From assembly GCA_900315255.1 (NCBI GenBank), contig OMYH01000001.1, positions 1 to 64,000 on the forward strand: a stretch of 64,000 bases of DNA. The letters run 5' to 3'. This DNA is from an uncultured Eubacteriales bacterium. Its GTDB lineage: Bacteria; Bacillota; Clostridia; Oscillospirales; Acutalibacteraceae. Positions 1-8,834 of the stretch are shown piece by piece; the stretch's first letter is position 1; every line of letters begins with the position of its first letter. The notes under the pieces are model-generated. The model searched no databases. It was not told the DNA's origin and saw only the letters and a program-made list of their open reading frames with translations. The translations under genes were made by a program, and so were the position numbers.

Positions 1-47
1 GTGATATGTTAAGCTTGGCAGTACTAATAGGTCGACAGCTTGACCAT
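1..47 (+). rRNA. 23S rRNA, 3' end (partial)
   Basis: The first bases carry the conserved 3'-terminal 23S rRNA segment (ACTAATAGGTCGA followed by GCTTGACC), which pairs with the 5' end of 23S. The gene enters from outside the window on the plus strand. The exact last base is estimated. No 5S rRNA-like sequence follows before the terminator at about 121-144. Confidence 0.85.
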
Positions 48-118
48 TTCAAAGGTCTATTGAAGTTTAGAAGCTTTGTTCAGTTTTGAGGGTGCTTGGA
101 TCATGCACTGAAATTGTT

Positions 119-144
119 AAGGGTACGGTATGTACCCTTTTTTT
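119..144 (+). terminator. Rho-independent terminator of the rRNA operon
   Basis: A perfect hairpin (AAGGGTAC, loop GGTAT, GTACCCTT) is followed by a run of T. It lies about 70 bp after the 23S end and immediately before the next gene, so the ATG inside its loop is not a sensible start for that gene. Confidence 0.8.
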
Positions 145-165
145 GTTACATGGAGTGTGATAATT

Positions 166-1482
166 GTGAGAACAAGACGTATACCTCGTCCGCTGATTAT
201 TGTGCCGCTTGTGATCGGAATATGCTTTGTGTTGTATATTCTCCTGAACTTCATCTTCAGTCCCTATTGGGACAGTGTGTACACACCGACCGGGTATTTT
301 TCGATGGCTTCCATGAAGCGTACCGGGCAATCCGATACCGTGTATACAAAACAGCAGGCTTGTGATGATATTGACTATCTTGTAAAATATCTGAAAAGAG
401 TTCATCCCGATTTCATCGACGGGATACCCGATGATCTTACAAAGCTTATAGAAGATAAGAAGGATTCATTCGGTGAAGAGGTCGGTACGATAGAGCTGTG
501 GCGGGCTGCAGCCGAGATTACGTCTGCCGTCGGCGATTCCGAAACCCTGGTTATGCCATCGTTTGAACAGGATTACCTTGTCGATTATATCAATAAAATC
601 GACTCCGGATATACTCCTGTTTCCGTAAACGGCAAGACTGTCGGTGAGCTCCTTGACGATAACTCACGATTCTTTTCTTATGATACCGATGTGTACGGTG
701 AAAGGCTTATCACAGCACTGATTCAGAGTAGGGACGGGCTTGAATTCCTGAATATAAATTCCGATAAGATTATCATAACCTATCTTAATAACGGTGCAAC
801 AGAAACCGCCGAATATACCGAAAGTGACTTTTTCCCATATGAAGACGCTGTGAGTATGATCGTTCAGACTGATCAGCAGCCTTATAACTATGAGATATTA
901 CCGAAGGAGAATATAGGTCTGTTAACTATTGATTCATGCGACTTCGACAGTGAATTCAAAAAGTTTCTGTATGAGTTCTTCGGCGAGGTTGACGAGAATG
1001 ACATACATAATATTATTATAGATTTTTCCGATCTGTCTTCGGGTACATCGCAGGTTGCCGATGAAATAATCATGTATCTCTCCGTCGATGAAGTCACTAT
1101 CCCCGGCGGCGAACAGCGTATGGGTCCGTATATGATGAAGTGGGACTCCGAGAAACAGCAGATCAATCATTATGACGATCTTCTTTATGACGGTAATGTT
1201 TATCTGTTGATCTCCGAAAAAACTGCCTCGGCAGGTGTTATGGCTTCGGAGATGCTCATTGACAACGGCCTTGCAGTGTCTGTCGGCACTCCGTGCGGCA
1301 CCATGCCCGATTGCTGCGGCGATGTTGCAGTGTTCCAGACTCCTAACGCTGTGTTGTCGTTTCAGATCTCCACAAAGCGATTCAATAGGATAGACGAGAG
1401 TAAATCGGGGCTTCCGCTTGAACCCGAGGTTATTTGTGAGGGCGATCCTTTAGAGGAAGCAATAAACATGATCAATAAGTAA
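166..1482 (+). CDS. Membrane-anchored S41-like (tail-specific protease) family protein
   Basis: About 438 residues. The start is placed at GTG 166, ten bases after GGAG; GTG 157 is possible, and ATG 130 lies in the upstream terminator. An N-terminal basic stretch and one hydrophobic segment (about residues 8-28) indicate a signal anchor with the bulk outside the cell. The C-terminal half resembles peptidase S41: a short PDZ-like stretch (GYTPVSVNGKTVGELLDDN), a strand with NIGLLTIDSCDF, and the nucleophile region EKTASAGVMASEML followed by VGTPCGT. In S41 enzymes the Ser of this region attacks the substrate; activity here is inferred. It is monocistronic and follows the rRNA operon. Remote similarity only, so the substrate is unknown. 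Confidence 0.7.
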   Translation: MRTRRIPRPLIIVPLVIGICFVLYILLNFIFSPYWDSVYTPTGYFSMASMKRTGQSDTVYTKQQACDDIDYLVKYLKRVHPDFIDGIPDDLTKLIEDKKDSFGEEVGTIELWRAAAEITSAVGDSETLVMPSFEQDYLVDYINKIDSGYTPVSVNGKTVGELLDDNSRFFSYDTDVYGERLITALIQSRDGLEFLNINSDKIIITYLNNGATETAEYTESDFFPYEDAVSMIVQTDQQPYNYEILPKENIGLLTIDSCDFDSEFKKFLYEFFGEVDENDIHNIIIDFSDLSSGTSQVADEIIMYLSVDEVTIPGGEQRMGPYMMKWDSEKQQINHYDDLLYDGNVYLLISEKTASAGVMASEMLIDNGLAVSVGTPCGTMPDCCGDVAVFQTPNAVLSFQISTKRFNRIDESKSGLPLEPEVICEGDPLEEAINMINK

Positions 1483-1483
1483 T

Positions 1484-1530
1484 TTAACCGCTTGCAGGTG
1501 CTTAAAAACCTTGCTGAGCGGTTTAATCTT
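1484..1530 (+). terminator. Possible terminator after the S41-like gene
   Basis: Arms AACCGCT (1486-1492) and AGCGGTT (1517-1523) enclose a second imperfect stem (GCAGGT/ACCTTGC). The T-rich tract is delayed and broken, so termination is plausible but not certain. Confidence 0.4.
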
Positions 1531-1554
1531 ATAATAATATTTTTATTTTTATAA

Positions 1555-1583
1555 TTGTATTTATGTGTTGAGTATGGTATAAT
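1555..1583 (+). promoter_or_regulatory. Sigma-A-type promoter before the dockerin remnant
   Basis: -35 TTGTAT (1555-1560), 17-bp spacer, -10 TATAAT (1578-1583). It now points at a broken dockerin gene, suggesting that a functional gene once followed. Confidence 0.6.
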
Positions 1584-1611
1584 TTCTATGCCAAATAATT
1601 CTTAGACATTA

Positions 1612-1870
1612 AAACCTTCTGTGACACAGCAACAGAAGCTGAAACGGATACCGAAACAGAGAGCGATACAGATACGGCGATGTAAACAACGACGGCAACG
1701 TTACCGCTAAAGACAGTATGCTCATTCAGCGTTATGCAGTACACCTCATCAAACTTGACGACACACAGCTCAAAGCCGCAGACGTGAACGTCGACGGCAA
1801 GGTTACCAATAAAGACGCATTAGCTATTCTCCGCTTTACGATCGGATATAAGGTCGAAGGACTGTCATAA
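1612..1870 (+). pseudogene. Frameshifted dockerin-domain remnant
   Basis: Bases 1676-1870 encode a complete two-repeat type I dockerin (GDVNNDGNVTAKDSMLIQRY, then ADVNVDGKVTNKDALAILRF) ending in TAA. The Thr/Glu/Asp-rich linker just upstream (ATEAETDTETESDTDT) lies in a different frame and hits TGTAA at the junction, so one or two bases were lost. No signal peptide or upstream module remains. It looks like the 3' end of a secreted protein whose front has been deleted. The dockerin closely resembles that of the 8835-10139 protein, suggesting a shared ancestor. Confidence 0.75.
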
Positions 1871-1878
1871 TTTTTTTG

Positions 1879-1910
1879 ATCTCCCTCTGTAAAAAAGAGG
1901 GAGATTATTT
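1879..1910 (+). terminator. Terminator after the dockerin remnant
   Basis: Nine-base arms ATCTCCCTC and GAGGGAGAT are followed by TATTT, with a T run on the other side as well. It sits ten bases after the dockerin stop codon. Confidence 0.7.
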
Positions 1911-2042
1911 CAGTATTATAGAAATTCAAGCAGGTGAAATTTAAAACTTTAAAGTGCAACTCTCAATTATGTGAGATTGTCAGTAAAACATCAGTTTATA
2001 TTTGTATAAACATACAAAAATTACATTTCTAACTGAAAACTA

Positions 2043-2071
2043 TTGACTAATTGGCGATTTTAGAGTACAAT
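2043..2071 (+). promoter_or_regulatory. Promoter of the CAP-dockerin gene
   Basis: -35 TTGACT (2043-2048), 17-bp spacer, -10 TACAAT (2066-2071), about 33 bp before the start codon. Confidence 0.65.
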
Positions 2072-2104
2072 TAAACCATCAAAGTTAAAGGGGGAGTCCG
2101 CCTT

Positions 2105-2869
2105 ATGGTCAGATCAAAGCGCAATCTTATTATTTTTTTACTCGCATCGTTAGTTTTTCTAATAGCTATTCTATCCCCTTGTCTTGTTTTATCTGCAGGA
2201 GCATCACAGCCGGTCAGGGGAGATATTAACCATAACGGAAGGCTTGATGCAAAGGACGCTATGCTTATACAGCGTTTCACAATTAATTTATCCAGCTTTA
2301 CGGCAGAAGACTTTAAAACCGCCGATGTTAACCAAGACGGAAGTGTAACGGCCAAAGACGTTATTTTTGTTCTGCGTTGTGTTATCGGACTGAGCTCTCT
2401 TGACAATATTATGCCGAGTGTGAGCGACTTCGAACAGATACAGGCCAATGTCACCGTGACGAAAGCAGACGAAGAGAACGAAGCTTTAAGGCAGCAGGCG
2501 ATCGAGGTCACACGTCTTGTGAATATCGAGCGTGAAAAAGAAGGTCTTGTACCGTTGGAGCTTGACGAAACTCTTTGCAAGTATTCAACTGTCCGCGCCG
2601 AAGAAACGATTGAGCTTTTTGCTCATGAAAGACCCGACGGCAGACCGTGGTACAGTATTATGGATGATAATGACATAGATTACTGCAAGGGCGGAGAGAA
2701 TATTGCTGCAGGTTACAAGTCGGCAGAGATAGTGGTTACAGCATGGATGGGTTCGGAAGGACACAGAGCAAATATCATGAATCCCGCATTCCGCAAGATC
2801 GGAGTAGGCTATGTTTATTATGCTGATGATCCGTACGGACATTATTGGCAGCAAATGTTTACAGACTAA
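2105..2869 (+). CDS. Secreted CAP (SCP/PR1-like) domain protein with internal dockerin
   Basis: 254 residues, with GGGGGAG nine bases before ATG. Residues 1-33 form a signal peptide ending near LSAGAS. Residues about 38-100 are a type I dockerin with two F-hand repeats (GDINHNGRLDAKDAMLIQRF and ADVNQDGSVTAKDVIFVLR). After a short helical linker, residues about 130-254 are a CAP domain: VNIEREKEGLVPL, HERPDGR, GGENIAAG, WMGSEGHRANIMN and IGVGYVYY, covering the usual CAP signature boxes. Dockerins bind cohesins on scaffoldins, so the protein is predicted to join an extracellular complex. The dockerin is N-terminal, whereas most are C-terminal. What the CAP domain does in such a complex is not known from the sequence. 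Confidence 0.88.
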   Translation: MVRSKRNLIIFLLASLVFLIAILSPCLVLSAGASQPVRGDINHNGRLDAKDAMLIQRFTINLSSFTAEDFKTADVNQDGSVTAKDVIFVLRCVIGLSSLDNIMPSVSDFEQIQANVTVTKADEENEALRQQAIEVTRLVNIEREKEGLVPLELDETLCKYSTVRAEETIELFAHERPDGRPWYSIMDDNDIDYCKGGENIAAGYKSAEIVVTAWMGSEGHRANIMNPAFRKIGVGYVYYADDPYGHYWQQMFTD

Positions 2870-2890
2870 AATCAATACATAACAAGTATC

Positions 2891-2917
2891 GCCGTCTTAG
2901 GACGGCGGTTTTTTTTA
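2891..2917 (+). terminator. Terminator of the CAP-dockerin gene
   Basis: GCCGTC, loop TTAG, GACGGC, then a long T run. Confidence 0.85.
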
Positions 2918-2926
2918 ATAATGCTA

Positions 2927-4087
<1,161 letters not shown>

Positions 4088-4177
4088 TAGTAAGATTAAT
4101 AATTTTAATATAACTAAAGCAGGGCAGCTCATCAGAGGTGCGCCGATAAAGAAGTTTTTAGGATTTGAAGATAAGGT

Positions 4178-4215
4178 TGCATAACCTATGCGGTTATGCA
4201 GCCTTTCTCTTTTTG
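4178..4215. terminator. Hairpin at the end of the recombinase remnant
   Basis: Nine-base arms TGCATAACC and GGTTATGCA around TATGC, followed on the plus strand by a pyrimidine-rich CTTTCTCTTTTT. It covers the stop codon of the minus-strand recombinase fragment, and could terminate ilvC transcription or be a scar of the element. Confidence 0.45.
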
Positions 4216-4530
4216 TCGTACTTCATACTGTCAGCAACGGCAGTCGTTACGGCAACGTCGAAACGATAGTGAATCTCGATCTCCTGTGTGCGATGCCCAC
4301 TGCTCTTGTCAGGAGCGTGAACGACTATCTTGCTGATAAGCTCATGCATGAGCTCAGGTGTCAGCTCCGTGATATGCTCATACTTCCGTACTGCCCGAAT
4401 GAATGCAGTTACATCGGAGGACCTCTGCTCTGCCGTTTCGATATAAGCAGTCAACCCAGCTACGGTTGATCGGAGTGCCTTCTGTTCATCCTCATATCCC
4501 GCTGACATCACCGAAAATCTTTCACACCAT
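4194..4530 (-). pseudogene. C-terminal fragment of a large serine recombinase
   Basis: About 105 codons survive. The region ELTPELMHELISKIVVHAPD followed by SSGHRTQEIEIHYRFD is typical of the C-terminal end of TnpX/DUF4368-type serine recombinases of clostridial integrative elements. The N-terminal catalytic resolvase and zinc-ribbon parts are absent; the upstream end is joined to the start of an unrelated transposase. This marks a former mobile-element insertion and deletion beside ilvC. No intact element remains. Confidence 0.75.
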
Positions 4531-4591
4531 ATTTCATTGAATATTTAATCAGGGATTGACGAAACATCATCTTTTGTGTTACAGTATTCAT
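4508..4591 (-). pseudogene. N-terminal stub of an IS-type transposase
   Basis: A 27-codon ORF begins ATG at 4591 (MNTVTQKMMFRQSLIKYSMK, then YGVKDFR and stop). It resembles the N-terminal helix-turn-helix of DDE transposases that begin with RQSL..YA.KYGV. It breaks off after YGV where it runs into the recombinase fragment in another frame, so the two genes are fused by a deletion. Confidence 0.5.
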
Positions 4592-4665
4592 AGCAAATAG
4601 GAGTCTCCTTTGTTATTGTTTGCTGTGGTAAATTAACTGTAACACAGATTCTTCCTATTTGCTAT
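4590..4665. repeat. 13-bp inverted repeat upstream of the transposase stub
   Basis: ATAGCAAATAGGA (4590-4602) and TCCTATTTGCTAT (4653-4665) form perfect arms about 50 bp apart, with a smaller GGAGTCTCC palindrome inside. It may be the transposon end or an operator; it is just upstream of the transposase stub start. Confidence 0.5.
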
Positions 4666-4735
4666 TATTTTTTATATCTGTAACATATCAATTGTAAACC
4701 TACAGTTCAGAATGTAAGAAATGCACTTCCATCAC

Positions 4736-4764
4736 TTGAAAAATACAGAGAATTGTGATATAAT
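4736..4764 (+). promoter_or_regulatory. Promoter of the helicase-HNH gene
   Basis: -35 TTGAAA (4736-4741), 17-bp spacer, -10 TATAAT (4759-4764), about 44 bp before the ATG. Confidence 0.7.
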
Positions 4765-4807
4765 ATTATGTATCAGCTATTAATATATCAAAATCGAGGT
4801 GGATACA

Positions 4808-7066
4808 ATGAAAACATATGTTGAAACTAAGTCGAACGGTATCGTTTCTCCCAAGAAGGGCAGTAACAAGCGTGCCTTATATGAACATCAGAAAAAGGCT
4901 ATGGCTAATCTTGATATTATCAATCGTAACAGTTCATACAGCACTCTTGTTGTCCTTCCGACTGGTGGAGGAAAGACTTATACCGCTGCCGTGTGGCTTC
5001 TAAGAAATGCCATTGACCGCAAAAAGAAGATACTTTGGATTGCTCACAGGCAGACGCTTCTCGATCAAGCTGCTGAAACATTTCAGAACTACGCTTATTC
5101 TGACGTCATACCAAGCATTTCGTCGTTCCGCTACAGAATCATTTCAGGAGCGACCGAACATGACCGGACAATAGATATAAACAAGAAGGATGATTTGCTT
5201 ATCATCAGTAAGGATAGTATAGGACGTAATCTCGGAGCTTTGGACGCATGGCTCAACGGCGAAGATGAAGTATACCTGATTGTTGATGAAGCACATCACT
5301 CAACTGCAAAGACCTATCGAAAAGTGATTGATTATGTGAAAGGAAAAGTAGCAAACGTTAAGCTGATTGGACTAACCGCAACGCCTTTCAGAACAGCCGA
5401 AAGCGAACAAGGTTTGCTTGCCAAGATATATACGGACGGAATAGAAAATGGAATGTTCGTCCACAACGATAAGGGTATCACATATCAAATATCGCTGAAA
5501 GAGCTAATCAACAGGCAGATACTTTCACAACCGATTATAGAGAGCTATCATACAGGCGAGGATTACGGTCAGTTTCTGGGAGCGAAAGACCTTGAAACGA
5601 TACAACATTTTGATATTATCCCAGATGACCTTGCGGAAGAAATGGTCAATAATGCTGCCCGCAACAAGTTCATCGTCGAGAAATACGTTGAGAATAAAGA
5701 AAAGTACGGGCAAACTATAGTGTTTGCTTTGAACGTCAATCATGCAATCGCGCTGTCTGCGCTGTTCAATCATTATGGCATCAAAGCAGGGTATGTTGTG
5801 TCATCTGTAAAGGATATGGTCACAGGTGCAGTGATTAGCCGTGAAGATAACGCCGCAGTTTATGAGGGGTATAAAAACGGTGAGATCCAAGTTCTCGTCA
5901 ACGTTAATATCCTGACAGAGGGCGTTGATCTGCCCAAAACACAAACAGTATTCCTTACAAGACCTACCGTTTCCAAGATACTCATGACCCAGATGATCGG
6001 CAGAGCCCTCAGGGGCGAAAAGGCAGGCGGAACCAAGAATGCCTATATTGTTTCCTTTCTCGACAATGGATTGGATAAGATCGCATGGTCTAACCCCGAA
6101 ACGATATTTGAGGACAACAACGATTTTGCCAACACCAAGACCGAATATGAAAAGCGTGATATTCGACTTATCGCCATATCGAAGATAGAAGAATTTGCAA
6201 AAATGCTTAACGATTCCGCTGATACGAAAGAGCTTGAAAAGGCTCCTTTCACACAGCGTATCCCTATTGGTATGTATGCCTTTACATATCTCGAAGAAAA
6301 CGGCTTGGATATTTCCTATCAGGTCATGGTTTATGACAGCACCAGAAGTGCTTATGAGCAGCTTATGGAGAACTTGCCCGTTCTGTTCAAGGAGTATGGC
6401 GAAGACAAAGAATACATATCGACCGAAAAGCTGTCGGAAATGGCAGGGCAATGCCGTGATACCTTTTTCTTGGGCGAGATGATTCCTCCCTACGACGAAA
6501 AGGACATCATCAATATTTTGAAATACTATGCTCAGTATGATTCTGCGCCTACATTCTATACCTTTGATGATCTTGATAAAAGCAAGATTGACGTATGTGC
6601 AATAGCCGGATACATCGTTAAGCAGAAAATGGATCCCGTTACGCAGTCTGCTTATATTCAGCAGCTTTGGAATGACGGAGATGACAATGTTCTTAGACTG
6701 TTTTTCGGCAGACAGAAGTATTTCTACAACCAGCTTAACCGAGAGATACTCAGGATAACTTCGCCTTTCCTTTTTGAGGATGATGAGGATAACGTAGTAT
6801 ACGGTAAACGTCAGTTTGAGGATATGACACTATATGAGATTGGAAGAATAGACCCTAACTACGAGAAAACACTCCGTGATACAGCTTTTGATAAAGCCAA
6901 GACATCAGATGGACAGTATGCCTGTGCACACTGTGGAAGAAAATATACCAACCGTATCATGTTGCAGGTCGATCATATTACTCCGATGAATAAGGGCGGC
7001 AAGACCAAGCCAGAAAACTTGCAGATACTCTGCCGTTCCTGTAATGCCGAAAAGCGTGATAAATGA
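4808..7066 (+). CDS. DEAD/DEAH-box (SF2) helicase with C-terminal HNH nuclease
   Basis: 752 residues from ATG 4808 (AGGTGG five bases upstream; an in-frame GTG at 4799 overlaps that site). Motif I LPTGGGKT lies at about residues 50-57, DEAH within IVDEAHHST near 158-165, motif III-like LTATPFR, and the C-terminal RecA lobe has the arginine-finger motif QMIGRALRG near 395-403. The last 50 residues are an HNH module with two CxxC pairs (CAHCGRKY, CRSC) and VDHITPMNKGG, so a nucleic-acid cutting function is likely. SSL2-like helicases of this type are common in restriction and defence loci. It is coupled by an ATGA overlap to a small gene, and lies next to a mobile-element scar. Antiviral function is inference. 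Confidence 0.85.
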   Translation: MKTYVETKSNGIVSPKKGSNKRALYEHQKKAMANLDIINRNSSYSTLVVLPTGGGKTYTAAVWLLRNAIDRKKKILWIAHRQTLLDQAAETFQNYAYSDVIPSISSFRYRIISGATEHDRTIDINKKDDLLIISKDSIGRNLGALDAWLNGEDEVYLIVDEAHHSTAKTYRKVIDYVKGKVANVKLIGLTATPFRTAESEQGLLAKIYTDGIENGMFVHNDKGITYQISLKELINRQILSQPIIESYHTGEDYGQFLGAKDLETIQHFDIIPDDLAEEMVNNAARNKFIVEKYVENKEKYGQTIVFALNVNHAIALSALFNHYGIKAGYVVSSVKDMVTGAVISREDNAAVYEGYKNGEIQVLVNVNILTEGVDLPKTQTVFLTRPTVSKILMTQMIGRALRGEKAGGTKNAYIVSFLDNGLDKIAWSNPETIFEDNNDFANTKTEYEKRDIRLIAISKIEEFAKMLNDSADTKELEKAPFTQRIPIGMYAFTYLEENGLDISYQVMVYDSTRSAYEQLMENLPVLFKEYGEDKEYISTEKLSEMAGQCRDTFFLGEMIPPYDEKDIINILKYYAQYDSAPTFYTFDDLDKSKIDVCAIAGYIVKQKMDPVTQSAYIQQLWNDGDDNVLRLFFGRQKYFYNQLNREILRITSPFLFEDDEDNVVYGKRQFEDMTLYEIGRIDPNYEKTLRDTAFDKAKTSDGQYACAHCGRKYTNRIMLQVDHITPMNKGGKTKPENLQILCRSCNAEKRDK

Positions 7067-7599
7067 TGAAAAGCTACCTATACACGCCATATGAATTAGC
7101 TCTCATCATTCAGTTTCACCACATGGACAGCGAGCGATATATAGAACTGCTTCAAAACATACATCGTTATGATAATATCTACGTTCAACCCGAATATCGG
7201 CAGGATCAGAAGAAGTTTATCCTCGCTGTTATGGATAAGCTGAATTATATTAGCGACCCAGAAACATATATCTCCGAGCAGAGCGACATAGAAAAGGATA
7301 TGAGCGACTTCGGACTCCCCAACACCAGTCAAACCAATGATACGGAGCATACCTTTTCACACCTAATCTTCAAGGAACTTCGGTTGCGGATACTGTACAT
7401 AAACAGGAAGGGCTTCGCAAAAATGAAGCTCCGCACTTTACTTTCGGAGCTTGGATACAAAAGGCGTTCACCAAATGTGATAGGGTATATTTACGATTGT
7501 TTCCTGTTCTACCATATCGAAACAACGCTGAAAGGGAACGTGCCGTGCAGTATTGATACGATCGATATTGATGATATGGTTATTTTCAGGACAGTTTAA
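7063..7599 (+). CDS. Hypothetical protein coupled to the helicase-HNH gene
   Basis: 178 residues, starting inside the helicase stop (ATGA overlap), so the two are translationally coupled. No recognised family. The N-terminal half is helical and aromatic-rich (YTPYELALIIQFHHMDSERY), the middle is acidic, and the C-terminal part contains a basic helix pair (FAKMKLRTLLSELGYKRRSP) that could be a winged-helix or DNA-contact element. No signal peptide, no transmembrane segment, no visible catalytic motif. A partner or regulator of the helicase is the natural guess from context. Confidence 0.75.
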   Translation: MMKSYLYTPYELALIIQFHHMDSERYIELLQNIHRYDNIYVQPEYRQDQKKFILAVMDKLNYISDPETYISEQSDIEKDMSDFGLPNTSQTNDTEHTFSHLIFKELRLRILYINRKGFAKMKLRTLLSELGYKRRSPNVIGYIYDCFLFYHIETTLKGNVPCSIDTIDIDDMVIFRTV

Positions 7600-7610
7600 A
7601 TATACACAAA

Positions 7611-7650
7611 CAGGCAGATACCTCGTTATGAAGTATCTGCCTGTTCTGTT
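7611..7650 (+). terminator. Terminator of the helicase operon
   Basis: Eleven-base perfect arms CAGGCAGATAC and GTATCTGCCTG followed by TTCTGTT. Closes the two-gene unit. Confidence 0.75.
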
Positions 7651-7768
7651 CCATAGCCTGCTGTAAAAGTCTTTCGTATAGTAGTTGTGATAAAACTTCT
7701 ATATTAGCGCACTCTTTCACGGGCTGTCCTGTTTTGTTATATATTTTGATGAATATTATTAAAATGGC

Positions 7769-8551
7769 TTGGGTTCGCCTGCGTTATCAACAAAGCCGGA
7801 AACATACGGCAGTAACTATGCTTTTCCATCAGATCCGACAAGAACAGGTTATACATTTTCAGGCTGGTATAACGGCGGCGATAGGCTCTCATTGCCGATA
7901 ACAAATGATGTTTCCGCCGAAGCTCGTTGGGAGGAGATCACGGGTTCTGATACGGATATAACAAGCGACAGCGATGTACCATATGTTATTAAGGGCGACT
8001 TTGAGTATAACCTGCTCGACAACGGAACGATAGAGATCACAGCCTACAGAGGCAGCAAAGAGAATGTTGTTATCCCTGCAGAAATCAACGGATTTGCAGT
8101 TGCGGAAATAGGCGAAAATGCGTTTGCGGATCGGAGCGACGTGAAAAGCGTTACACTGCCTGAGGGAGTGACAAGCATAGGTTCGTCGGCATTCAACTCA
8201 TGCACAAGCCTGATAACCGTTACTATTCCCGAAAGCGTTACGGTAATTAATATGCAGGCATTCCGTGAATGCTCAAGTCTCGCCGAAATAATATTCGGCG
8301 GCACTAAGGAGCAGTGGGAAAGAATATCGATAGACAACGGCAACGATAAGCTCAAAAATGCAACTATTACCTTTAAAAACGGCGATACATCAAAGATAGA
8401 CACATCGTCCGATACGGATACGGAGAAAACAACCGATACAGACACAGATCAGTCTCCGGATTATAAGCCTATGGCACGAGGCGACGTTGACAGCGACGGC
8501 AAGGTGACAAACAAAGACGCTATGAACATTCTGCGTTACACAATTAAATAA
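7769..8551 (+). pseudogene. 5'-truncated surface protein: InlB_B repeat, BspA-type LRR, half dockerin
   Basis: The frame encodes an InlB_B-like repeat (GYTFSGWYNGGDRL), a 70-residue linker region, BspA-like leucine-rich repeats (IGENAFADRSDVKSVTLPEG, then IGSSAFNSCTSLITVTIPES), a Thr/Asp linker and one dockerin half (GDVDSDGKVTNKDAMNILRY). The only possible start is TTG 7769, with no ribosome binding site or signal peptide, and a stop lies just upstream in frame. Proteins of this kind are secreted and longer, so the front is missing. The dockerin has one of its two F-hand repeats, so cohesin binding would probably be impaired. I read this as a decayed gene; a domain-only product is less likely. 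Confidence 0.7.
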
Positions 8552-8600
8552 GATATGCAATAGGCGAGATAATCTGACAGACTTGTATTTATAGATTACG

Positions 8601-8633
8601 GCAGACAAAGATATGAGCTTTGTCTGCTTTTTC
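8601..8633 (+). terminator. Terminator after the LRR-dockerin remnant
   Basis: Ten-base arms GCAGACAAAG and CTTTGTCTGC around ATATGAG, followed by a T run. Confidence 0.85.
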
Positions 8634-8763
8634 TTACGGAAAAAATAAAAAAATATCAAAATTTTTTTAAAAATAGCCGTTTTCTTTAGATGAACTTCAG
8701 ATGAATGTGATATAATGAAAAAAGTAAGCATTTTCGTTGGTTACAAGTAATTTTTCATAAGTG

Positions 8764-8791
8764 TTGACTTTTTGTGTTAATTAAATATAAT
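8764..8791 (+). promoter_or_regulatory. Promoter of the dockerin/CBM gene
   Basis: -35 TTGACT (8764-8769), 16-bp spacer, -10 TATAAT (8786-8791). A GAGGAGGAATT ribosome binding site precedes ATG 8835. Confidence 0.65.
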
Positions 8792-8834
8792 TAAATATAA
8801 AATTACATTAGAATCTTTTTGAGGAGGAATTATC

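Noticed and set aside
4090-4176. Short plus-strand frame AGQLIRGAPIKKFLGFEDKVA after ilvC
   Set aside because: It looks protein-like and could be the end of a lost gene, but it is too short to assign and has no start.
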